DNA of 64,000 bases, taken from Jaenimonas drosophilae (taxonomy: Eukaryota; Euglenozoa; Kinetoplastea; Trypanosomatida; Trypanosomatidae). The DNA lies in NCBI GenBank assembly GCA_030849065.1, contig JASAON010001617.1, positions 38,224-102,223 on the forward strand. The letters run 5' to 3'. The position numbers and the translations under genes are program-made. Positions 16,121 through 24,839 of the stretch are shown in pieces. Numbering within the stretch: the stretch's first letter is position 1; every line of letters starts with the position of its first letter. The notes under the pieces were generated by a model that made no database searches, was not told the origin of the DNA, and saw nothing but the letters and a program-made list of their open reading frames with translations.

Positions 16121-19027
16121 TCATTCCTCATCCTCGTCGAAGCCAAAGCCCGACGCGAAGGGATTCACGTCATCGGAAGGAAAACTCAGAAATGTGGCGC
16201 CGCTCGTGTTGATGCTCGAGTTGGTGGGGTCCATCGTCGTGGCTGGAGGCACCTCCTCATCGAGAACGCCGTCATTCACTGCATCAACCACAACATCAGT
16301 TACTTCATCTTCGGTGGGAAATGAGTGGAAGGAGCTCATCTGCTGCTCCTCCTCCTCCTCGTCTTCCTCACCGTCTTCGAGCTCAGCCTCTTCATTTTCT
16401 TCGTCTTGTTGCGGCCCTTCTGCATCTGGATCATCATCGTGTTGCGGCGCATCTACGGCATCCTCCTCCATGATTGGCCCCTCTACGGCATCTTCATCGG
16501 CAAACATCGGCACATCATCAACGAGAGCATCGCCAATAGCAGGTGCTTCATCATCTTCAGCTACTTGTGCTGCTGCCGCTGCTGCTTCTGCCTGTTCTTT
16601 CGCGAGTGTTTCTGCTGCTTCAGCTGCTGCCTGTGCTTCCGCCTCTTTGGCGCGACGTGCCTCCTCCAGTGCTTCATTTGCTTGCTGCAGGCGACGTAGC
16701 TCCTCCTCGTGTGCAGCGATGCGCTGCATCAAATCTGGCTTGGCCACGTTTGTGATGGTGGCGAGCGCAGCCACTGCCGCTGCATGACGTTGATGAAGTA
16801 TGTGGGACTGTGCAGTGGCAGCACATGCCACCTTCAGCCTCGCGCGCAGTTCCTCCACCTCCGCTTCCTCTGCCGCAAGCCTCTCCGGCGCGTCGCTGAT
16901 GTTGATGCGGCTGAGCCACTCGAGCTGAGCCGTCATGGCGGTGATGGCATCCGCATCGTCGGCCCAACGTTGTGCCTCCTCCGCCTGTGCTCCATCATCT
17001 CGCGCACGGGCGAATGTGGGAAGTACCTCCTCCTGCGACGAGGTTGGTAGAGCTGGGAGCAACACAGAATATGTCCTTGGCTGATCATCATCATCATCAT
17101 CATGATGCGTTGTGGAGACGAGTTGCTGCATCGCACGAATACCTCCGCAATCCACCGACATGAGCTCCTTCACCAACGCAGGAAGAGCCTCTGGAAACGC
17201 CGGCGCAGCATCAATCTGTGCGAGCTGCAGCGTATCAGCCGCCCCAACGTGCTGCACGAGCTGCAGGACTTCATCCACCATGTACTGATGAGGTTGGTGG
17301 CAGCGCAGATGGAGCTGGGCCATCATCGCTTCAGCAACACGCACCACCTTTTCCATGCACTGGTGATAGTCGCGGAGGATGCTGTCTTGCATTCGAAGCA
17401 AGTGATGATTGTTGGTGTTGGTGTTTGGCAGAGATGCTGAAGATGACGATGATGGTGTTGTTGTTGCTGTTGCTGATGGTTGCATGAGGAGAGCGGCGGT
17501 GTTGTTGTTGTGTGCGAGGCTACAGTTGGCCGCCAGTTGTGCAGCGAGAGAATGCTGCCGCGACGCGATGGCCTCACGACTCTTGAGAAGACGAGCAACC
17601 ATCGATGAGTACGTGGATGATGCACCAGCTACCCCAACCTCGGCCAACACAGAAGCCAACGTGTCGTGGCATCCACGCAACACCTCAGCTAGCACTGCTC
17701 GGTGAAGCACAACCTGCCCACCGTAGAGCTGACGATGATCTTCATCACCTTCATTGTTCGTGTTAAGGAGCGGGTCGGAGCCAAATTCAAGCACACATCG
17801 ACGTCGCAGCAACAACATTTCCTTCATGAGCCCATCGCGGAGCCCTTCTAAGCTTGCCACACGTGCTTCTGCATCACGAAACGACCCATCCATTGTTGGT
17901 GTTGATGCATTCATCAATGGTAGCATCATGCTCATTCCTTCAGTACGCTGTGCGAGATGCTTTGCCACGAGCAGCGTGCCAAAATGGTGTAGGCGACGGC
18001 GCAGAAGCTTATTCTGCACCACCTCAACCTGTTCCTGCATCACCTCACGCGATGACATGAGGCCAACTTGATCGAGCAAACGGCGTTGTGCGGCAAGCAA
18101 GGAGCATTCACCCGCGGTGATGATGTACGAGCGGAGATGCTCATGCACCTTCTCTCGCTGCTCCACCCCACGTTGGCGCTGCTGCGATAGCCGGAGAAGC
18201 CCTTCAGATATGCGCTGAAGCTCCGTTTGCATGTTCGTCATGGCCTGATGAATGATTGGATCGTGGGCAACGACAGACAACACGCCAGAAAGTTGTTTGG
18301 ATACTTCAATCGTTTGAGAAATGAAGCGTAGCAGCTCCGCCCGAGATGATGATGATGATGATGATGCCGTGGCATATGATGACGATGATGATGGTGGTGG
18401 AGGCACCTCAGCATGGGCTGCAGTGCGCAGCTCCTGCAAGCACTCCACGAGGTCTGTAGCACATGGTGTCATGGACGGAGGCGTTGACCCGCCAATTATG
18501 ATCAACGTGTGCTGCAAGACGTGGTTGGTGAGCTCCGCTGTGGTGATGGCGGCATGCAGCTCCGCGGAGGCAACAGAGAGCGCGGCTGTGGCTGAAGAAA
18601 CATCGCACATGTTTGATGATGATGGTGCAGCCTCCACTTCTTCAGCAGAAGCATGTGTGGTACACCATGCCTCCCCCATCGCCATGTACTTGGTAATGAT
18701 GCCTGCCTCGTGCAGCGCGAGACGATACTTGAAGGAGAAGAGCTCCACGGCTGAATCCTCTTCTGCCTCCAACTCCGCCACGCGTCGAGCCGCCTCCGCG
18801 AGAAGTTGTGAAGCATCATCATCGTCATGCTCCTCCTCCGCGGTACATCCATGATGATTATCCGCATCATCAACATCTGGTTGTTGTTGCGGCTCTTCCT
18901 CCGTGCGCATCGCACAAGTTGGCATCATCATTTCGTCTGGAGCACTGCCATCCTCCTCCTCGCGCTCTCGCTTGCCACCACCAGCCAAAGATGTTGTTGG
19001 CACTACCTCTGGTGTAGATGCACTCAT
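16121..19027 (-). CDS. Long acidic coiled-coil protein with a C-terminal NPF motif
   Basis: Length 968 residues from ATG 19027; the frame to 19087 crosses an acceptor (AG at 19054). The N-terminal 80 residues are charged and disordered. From about residue 80 to 830 the sequence is almost wholly helical, with Leu/Ala heptads and Arg/Glu pairs broken by Ser-rich inserts, so extended coiled coils are expected. An Ala/Glu block near 790-840 leads to an acidic tail. The last 60 residues carry FHSFP and FLSFPSDD repeats and finally NPFASGFGF plus four acidic residues. NPF is the ligand of EH domains in endocytic adaptors such as Eps15, so an endocytic or trafficking scaffold is possible; this is inference. 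No catalytic domain is visible. Confidence 0.8.
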   Translation of the reverse strand: MSASTPEVVPTTSLAGGGKREREEEDGSAPDEMMMPTCAMRTEEEPQQQPDVDDADNHHGCTAEEEHDDDDASQLLAEAARRVAELEAEEDSAVELFSFKYRLALHEAGIITKYMAMGEAWCTTHASAEEVEAAPSSSNMCDVSSATAALSVASAELHAAITTAELTNHVLQHTLIIIGGSTPPSMTPCATDLVECLQELRTAAHAEVPPPPSSSSSYATASSSSSSSRAELLRFISQTIEVSKQLSGVLSVVAHDPIIHQAMTNMQTELQRISEGLLRLSQQRQRGVEQREKVHEHLRSYIITAGECSLLAAQRRLLDQVGLMSSREVMQEQVEVVQNKLLRRRLHHFGTLLVAKHLAQRTEGMSMMLPLMNASTPTMDGSFRDAEARVASLEGLRDGLMKEMLLLRRRCVLEFGSDPLLNTNNEGDEDHRQLYGGQVVLHRAVLAEVLRGCHDTLASVLAEVGVAGASSTYSSMVARLLKSREAIASRQHSLAAQLAANCSLAHNNNTAALLMQPSATATTTPSSSSSASLPNTNTNNHHLLRMQDSILRDYHQCMEKVVRVAEAMMAQLHLRCHQPHQYMVDEVLQLVQHVGAADTLQLAQIDAAPAFPEALPALVKELMSVDCGGIRAMQQLVSTTHHDDDDDDQPRTYSVLLPALPTSSQEEVLPTFARARDDGAQAEEAQRWADDADAITAMTAQLEWLSRINISDAPERLAAEEAEVEELRARLKVACAATAQSHILHQRHAAAVAALATITNVAKPDLMQRIAAHEEELRRLQQANEALEEARRAKEAEAQAAAEAAETLAKEQAEAAAAAAQVAEDDEAPAIGDALVDDVPMFADEDAVEGPIMEEDAVDAPQHDDDPDAEGPQQDEENEEAELEDGEEDEEEEEQQMSSFHSFPTEDEVTDVVVDAVNDGVLDEEVPPATTMDPTNSSINTSGATFLSFPSDDVNPFASGFGFDEDEE

Positions 19028-19053
19028 CCTTGCTACTTCTAGTGATTGGGCTA

Positions 19054-19085
19054 CTACCAAGATGAGAAAGAGAAAAATATCCAAC
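19054..19085 (-). promoter_or_regulatory. Trans-splice acceptor of the coiled-coil gene
   Basis: Minus-strand TTTTTCTCTTTCTCATC is followed by TTGGTAG at 19054. Further AGs lie close downstream before the ATG at 19027. Confidence 0.55.
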
Positions 19086-19422
19086 ATTCAATATCATGAC
19101 GAGTACCTCACGCACTTGCGGAACACAGCCACACCAAACACACCAACACAATTATGCACTCATCAAGTCAGAAGCAAACAACAACCACGACAGCTACAAC
19201 TACTTCATCCAAAAGGTGTGTTCGCCCACTCACAGACTTCCTCTCTCCTCATTCTCTGCACGCGCATCAAACAACAACGATGCTGCAAAAAACAAGAAAA
19301 AAAAGGGGGAGCAGAATTCAGTTAGAAGAGGAGAGGGCCTTATCATCATCATCATCCGTCGCACAGACACATTGAGGCCATACTCCAACCACAACCAAAA
19401 AGAAAAGAAAAAAAGCACGCAT

Positions 19423-19653
19423 TTATTGGTACACGAAAAGGATCGTATAAATAAAATCATTTTGAATTTTTTTTTGTTGGGAGAGGTGCGTGAGTAGCTC
19501 ACACACGGAAGCTGCCGCTGGTCTGCGGCGTTGATGAAGCAGCACACAAAACGTTTTGCGTCTTCGTCGGGATGTTGTGCATCCATCTCCCTCGACGATG
19601 TAGATGAATGTACCAGAAGTGCAGAACATGTGGGTCTGCCTGCTGAGCTTCAT
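19423..19653 (-). CDS. Weak candidate for a 76-residue basic peptide
   Basis: ATG at 19653 lies 33 bases after a good acceptor (tract TTTTTTTTCTTTGG, CAG at 19686). The frame runs MKLSRQTHMFCTSG... with a cluster of four Arg and ends with TATTGTTTGTATACC-like A/T-rich codons before the stop. An out-of-frame ATG precedes it, and the other two frames are also open for part of the length. I recognise no family and regard a chance ORF or UTR as equally likely. Confidence 0.18.
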   Translation of the reverse strand: MKLSRQTHMFCTSGTFIYIVEGDGCTTSRRRRKTFCVLLHQRRRPAAASVCELLTHLSQQKKIQNDFIYTILFVYQ

Positions 19654-20611
19654 CACAACACCGCAGTCATGTTGTGTAGCAGATTCTGTTGATGTATGCC
19701 AAAGAAAAAAAACGAGGCAATACACAATCATCGCTACAACTCTCAGGTGGGGGAGGGGGAGAGAGAGACTGTGCGTATCCACTGCAGGCATGCCGCACAG
19801 ACACATCGTCATCCGTCGTACGCACAGGCGAAGTACGCCATCATCATGAGTGATTGCACAAGCACTAGCTACGTCTGGAGTGGATGATGGAGATGGGGAG
19901 GTACACACAACTCTGGAAAATCTTCACAACAACAACGCAAAGCAAAGAAAAAACATCAACAACAACAACAAGATACAAAAAAACAACAACAACAGCAACA
20001 ACACCGCATTCGCGTCAATCATTCGCTCGTTCCGCTCACCAAACATCATCACGGATAGGCCAATCAGCGCTGTGGAGGAGGATGCCGAATTTGGTGGCGA
20101 GGGAAAACAACAACAACAGCAACAAAAACACATCCACGCCGATGGGCATGAGCCACTAGCAGCATTCGCGTTTCCTTGCACAAAACTTCGCTATCGTTCT
20201 TCATCGTAGTGAGAAGGCCACAAGCGGCCACCTCATGTTGCTGATGATGAATGGCTCATCCACACACACGTTGCCATCACCACGACAAAGACAACATCAA
20301 AATTTGTTTTGTGTGTTGATGAATGAGTGAAGTCACATCGCATCGGCGTGAAAAAAAAAGAACAACGAAAACGAGGTCAGTGGCGCATCTTTTCTGCACG
20401 TCAGAGGAGGCGTTGGCATAGCTACGGCTTAGGTAGGATAGGACTTAGGGAGGTACACCCTGTGGATGCTTGTGTATGTATGTGTGTGTGTTTGATGATG
20501 CATGTGTGCAGGGGTGCGTTGGTTCGTCTGCAAAAAAAAAAGGAGAGCGTTGCTGTGAAGCAGAGTACTCGACGCACATGAGATGATGGAGGCACCGAAA
20601 CATAAGCCAGA

Positions 20612-20633
20612 CATCATCATCATCATCATCATC
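20612..20633. repeat. ATC triplet repeat in the gene-poor spacer
   Basis: Seven perfect units of CAT/ATC. Confidence 0.9.
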
Positions 20634-20983
20634 TCATCATAAAATATGTTAGCTGGTGCGCGTACAAATGTTTCGTACTTCTGCAACATGATGGCAGAAG
20701 TATGAAACATATCATCGAATGCGCTGCTGTTACGTGTACCTCAGCCATCCTCCATCACCACAATTTTCACCACATTTTCGTGTTCGCACGCAAAAAGAAG
20801 AAAAAAAACACAAAATGATGCGCGATGGCCATCCGCTGACGCCTGCATGCCACTCCTTCACAGTCTAGCATCATCGTAGCCATCTATGTTGCGCGTGAGA
20901 TGCACATGAGTGATGCAGAGCAGGAGTCAATACACGCACACACAAGGCAACAACGAGGAGAGAACTTCAGTATCGATCTATGA

Positions 20984-21003
20984 TGTTGTTGTTGTTGTTG
21001 TTG
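20984..21003. repeat. TTG triplet repeat in the gene-poor spacer
   Basis: Six to seven perfect units. Confidence 0.9.
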
Positions 21004-21855
21004 TACTCATCACCACAGCCAAAAACAAATGATGAAACAACAAAGACATGATCGGTGGCACCATCACACACACGACGAAGAAAGAAAAACGAAAAAAAAA
21101 CTGGCAGGACGGAGGATGAGGAGATGATCATCAAACAAAAAGTAAGAATATCCCCACCAAACATGCACGATATACCGTGTTATTCATCCATCCGGACCAA
21201 CAATCGTGTGTGTGCGTGTGTGTGCTACGCCAGCGCACGCGATGCATCCGCCGCACCAATCTCTATCTTGTCGCTTCAAAATAGTGTTTCTTTTAACTGT
21301 TTTGTTAGTTGTTGTTGTTGCTGTTGTTGTTCGCGGTTGTGCGTGAAGTGAGTATGCAGACGCACTCCACCACACACGTATGTTGTGCGGAGGAGATGGA
21401 TGAAGGGAGGAGATAGAGTTGTTGTTTTGGATGTTTTCGTGATGAAACAACCACAAAATGAGGAGTGGGTGGGGGAGGTACTGCTGGCTGGATGCTGTTC
21501 GATGGATGATGATGAGTGTCTGTGTGTTTCGCACAGCCACAATCATCATCGTGCGCGAACATCACCTTCGTCTTTTCCTTTTCACGACTTACGTACACGT
21601 TGTTTGGATGGAATGGGGGAAAGTTAGAGGGTTGGGGGGAGGTGCATGGCAATCTATCATAAGCATGCGCCGGATGAATGCTTGATCGGCACGACGTGGA
21701 ACTCATGGCCATCTTGATACATTATCCTCCAGACAAAACAATCACTGTTCTTCATTCTCGTGCAACATCCAAACCTACACATGACCATGCCAATATCATG
21801 TGTGCTGTGAATCAAGACGGAACTCATCCATCTTCGTTTCCTACACATCTATCTT

Positions 21856-21876
21856 TCTCTCTCTCTCTCTCTTTTT
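21856..21876. repeat. CT dinucleotide run ending in T tract
   Basis: Plus-strand CT repeat followed by TTTTTT just 3' of the next gene's stop codon. On the plus strand it is followed by GTGTAG, which imitates a splice acceptor in the antisense direction. Confidence 0.85.
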
Positions 21877-21897
21877 TATGTGTGTAGGTTCTGGAGG

Positions 21898-24021
21898 CTA
21901 GGATGTCTTGGCCAACACCGCCTGTTTCTCCTTCAGGGCACGTATGAAGAGCTCATAATCTGCCGTGGCGTGTTTGGCCAGTTGCAGTGAATGGCGTGTT
22001 GCACCATCAATGATGGGGCTACGGATGCGTCTGCAGGGCACCTCCATCTCCTTCTTCACTCCAGGACTGCGATAGCTCTGCCCGCCATCCTTCATCTTCT
22101 TGTTGTTTGTTGTTTGTGAATCGCCACTCACTGGCGTTTCAAGCGGAGATGCGGGTGAGGGGTGTGGCGACGATGAGGAAGATGCCTGCTGCCACACAGC
22201 TGTACTGGCAACGATGTTTGCCTCGGGTTTCTGCGCGGCGGCGGTTGAGCAGCTGATGCACGCACAACCTGACGAGGTGGCTGGGTGAGATGCCATACTA
22301 CCTCGTCCGGCGGAGTTGTGTTGGCGACTTCCGCTTGTGCTGCTTCGCCTGCTGGAGATGTACTGCGCCGCTGGCGTTGATGTTGGCACAATGACGCTGA
22401 CAACTTGAGCGGTGGAGCATTTGGAGGTGCGAGAGCCTGCGCCGGAGTTGGTGCGTGAGCTCGGCGATGTGAGGCAGTTTTCAGATCCGCTGGACCACGA
22501 CCCGTTGCTCCTGCCGCCATCCCCGCCGCTGCGCTTCACGAGGATGCCAATCGGCGAGGATGAGGAAAGGTCGCAGCCGAGCGGCGGGCTCGATGGTGAG
22601 GCCCTCGCGGAGCCGTCGTGGAGGTTGGAGAAGTGTGGGGCCATGGCATGCGGTGAGCTCGCCTCCCACACCTCGTTGTTGGCAGCACCACCGCTTCCTC
22701 TGCCGTTGCTACATCCGCCGCTATTTTGTGCGCGATGTGCGCAAGTGCCAACAGGGGTGATTGCCTCCTCCTCGCGGAGCTCATATGGCATCCACTGAAT
22801 GGATAACACACCCCGTGTGCTGCGTGAGTTGGCTCCACGTGGTCTTGATGAGGCGGGCATGGGGCCTCCAGATGCATCGCGGAAGCCCGTGGAGGTGCGT
22901 GGGGCGATGTTGTCGTTGACGTGTTTCGCCACCTCATCCACAAATTGCACGGAGCCCATCCACGTCGCAGAGACGGCGCTCTCCGAGCTCTCATCCACGG
23001 CACTGCCGCAACTACGCTGGGTAGTGAGGGGCACCACCATGCGGAAGTTATTGGTGGTGCCGTTGCTGTTGTTGTTGTTGTTGGAGGTGCGTTGCACTTT
23101 GCTATCCAGTCGCTTCGCCGCCAATCCGCGTGAGTGGCGCATCATGTTGCGCGCATCAAAACTTGTGTTGAGGAGTGTGCGCATATTCACGGTGTCGGAG
23201 CAATCGCTGCCAGAGCCATCGTGGAGGAGATGTGCCTCGCCGCCAGCGGTGGCGGGAAGACGTTGCCCGTGGCGGTTCGCATCAGGGCCAAACAACGTTT
23301 TTTCCTCCGCCTCGGAGTTGGCGTCGTCTGACTCGAGCGAGAAGAGGCTGCTGCCCAAGTGCTCCTGATCAGAGAGCTCACGGCGGTGGTTGGAATCAAT
23401 GGAGCGACTGGGATCGTGCACGATGGGCAGTTGATGGTGTTGCTGCTGCTGTTGTTGCTGAATCATCATGGCCATCATTGTGCTACAACTAATACCCTCT
23501 TTAGAGATGGGGAAGCTACTGGCTGCCGCCCCCGGCCCATCTGCGCCACCACGACCGGTTGGCGAGCTCGTGAGCGTGAGCGGTGAGTTCAGCATCGGCG
23601 TCTTGTTCGTGGAGCCCATGGAGATGGTGGTGTTGGCGGGGCCAACACGCAGGGAGGAAGTGGATGGAGGATAGCGCGAGGAGTGCGAACCATCTAATCG
23701 TTGTGAGGTGGGAATCATGCCTTGCTCCACCACCGCACCGCGGGTGAAGCCGCCGGATGAGCTCCGTGGGCAGGAGCTGCCGTTGTTGTGCGCTTCATGT
23801 TGCAAGTGAGCCGGGATCGATGCCACCCGACCAGGCAATCCACCGTGGAGGTGATTATCAAACATGCGGGCGTTGCTAACCTTGCGATGATGGCCGCCGT
23901 CCGTGGGCTCAACTCCAGCAGGGGGGCGGGACGGCGCACTCGAGGCGGTGGAGGGCGCGTGTTGGTGCGACGGCTGTGTTGTGCGTGGGTCTGCGGCCGC
24001 CTTTGGCTGTGAGATGCCCAT
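21898..24021 (-). CDS. Serine-rich, mostly disordered protein of unknown function
   Basis: From ATG 24021 the protein has 707 residues; the frame continues to 24054 only with a TTG start. Almost the whole length is low-complexity: Ser, Gly, Asn, Pro and Arg, with a poly-Gln run near residue 190 and poly-Asn near 325. Short ordered-looking islands are QFVDEVAKHVNDN near 370 and the last 45 residues, a helix with TADYELFIRALKEKQAVL. Many RxxS and SP sites suggest phosphorylation. The start MGISQPK resembles a myristoylation site but has Pro at position 6, which the enzyme disfavours. I recognise no family. The continuous 2.1-kb frame and normal spacing argue that it is a gene. Confidence 0.65.
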   Translation of the reverse strand: MGISQPKAAADPRTTQPSHQHAPSTASSAPSRPPAGVEPTDGGHHRKVSNARMFDNHLHGGLPGRVASIPAHLQHEAHNNGSSCPRSSSGGFTRGAVVEQGMIPTSQRLDGSHSSRYPPSTSSLRVGPANTTISMGSTNKTPMLNSPLTLTSSPTGRGGADGPGAAASSFPISKEGISCSTMMAMMIQQQQQQQHHQLPIVHDPSRSIDSNHRRELSDQEHLGSSLFSLESDDANSEAEEKTLFGPDANRHGQRLPATAGGEAHLLHDGSGSDCSDTVNMRTLLNTSFDARNMMRHSRGLAAKRLDSKVQRTSNNNNNSNGTTNNFRMVVPLTTQRSCGSAVDESSESAVSATWMGSVQFVDEVAKHVNDNIAPRTSTGFRDASGGPMPASSRPRGANSRSTRGVLSIQWMPYELREEEAITPVGTCAHRAQNSGGCSNGRGSGGAANNEVWEASSPHAMAPHFSNLHDGSARASPSSPPLGCDLSSSSPIGILVKRSGGDGGRSNGSWSSGSENCLTSPSSRTNSGAGSRTSKCSTAQVVSVIVPTSTPAAQYISSRRSSTSGSRQHNSAGRGSMASHPATSSGCACISCSTAAAQKPEANIVASTAVWQQASSSSSPHPSPASPLETPVSGDSQTTNNKKMKDGGQSYRSPGVKKEMEVPCRRIRSPIIDGATRHSLQLAKHATADYELFIRALKEKQAVLAKTS

Positions 24022-24839
24022 CCTTGAGAGATGCCAGCAACACAACAACAACAACTAGGAATCACCAAGAAAGGAATGTGTGTGTGTGTGTGTGTGTGTG
24101 TGCTGGTGCGGATGTGCTACGAAGGGTCCTGGCGGAGGCGATCCACAACGCACACGTTGGCCAGTGAGAAAAAAAAACGTACAAATCGCAAATCTTCACC
24201 GATCACCGACAATGACAAAAATTCAACGTTGAAACACGCAAAAAAGAAAAAAGATGAAACAATGATCCCCCGTGCGTCCTAAGTTATGACGCACACCGAG
24301 TGAGGTGTGCGCGAGATACGATCTTACACACAGGAACAGGAGCCCAGAGATGTTCGCAATGTGTTTGTATGTGTGTGTGGTGCTCCTCCGCCCCTCCAGC
24401 AGCGGTCGTGCGGGTATGTGGGGTGATGTGGCGGGCAGGAGGATTTGGCGTGGGTAGCGCAGAGGCTTTTTGTTGGAAAAGCCCTCCACAAAACCTACAA
24501 CGAAACCTTCCAAGACGACGAGAATGAAAAAGAAGAATGTGTACGTATACATGTGTGTGTGTGTGTGTGAAGCAAGGATCACCGCAGTGAGCATCGTTGT
24601 TGTGTGTTGTTTTGTGTGTGTGGGAGGTAATAGGAATGGAGCTACCCCTCAGCGCCAACCCACGGCATTAATCAGATTATGGCAGCATTCTTCATCATCA
24701 ACGCCACAGCGGAGGAGATGTGTTGGAAGTAAGGCTGCCCAATTAGTCGGCAGAAGTTTCATCGAGACAACGATGCACGTGTGAATGTAGTGCTAAGCCA
24801 TCATCCTGGACGGGGAAGTGCTCGTGCGCCCCAGCCATC
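24022..24839. other. Spacer of about 0.8 kb with TG microsatellites
   Basis: Contains two TG repeats (24077-24102 and near 24553-24569) and several overlapping short frames on both strands that read as His/Thr or Val/Cys runs. I see no supported gene. The 3' UTR of the importin gene and the 5' region of the Ser-rich gene must lie here. Confidence 0.6.
24077..24102. repeat. TG dinucleotide microsatellite
   Basis: Thirteen perfect TG units. Confidence 0.95.

Larger units (their letters stand above)
19086..21897. other. Gene-poor spacer, about 2.8 kb
   Basis: No confident gene. The stretch is rich in CAA, ATC, TTG and CT microsatellites and in A-rich runs. It contains one weak small-ORF candidate (19423-19653) and a second short minus-strand frame (21657-21848) that lacks an acceptor. 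It may contain noncoding RNA or a diverged small gene. Confidence 0.55.

Noticed and set aside
21657..21848. Minus-strand frame of 63 codons with fairly protein-like C-terminus
   Set aside because: The sequence upstream on the minus strand is a purine GA repeat, so there is no splice acceptor, and no family is recognised.
24010..24021. Possible N-myristoylation signal (MGISQPK) of the Ser-rich protein
   Set aside because: Position 6 is Pro, where the enzyme needs a small residue.
24223..24658. Two overlapping minus-strand frames of about 123 codons
   Set aside because: Both are Thr/His or Phe/Val runs from TG repeats; neither has a consistent composition.
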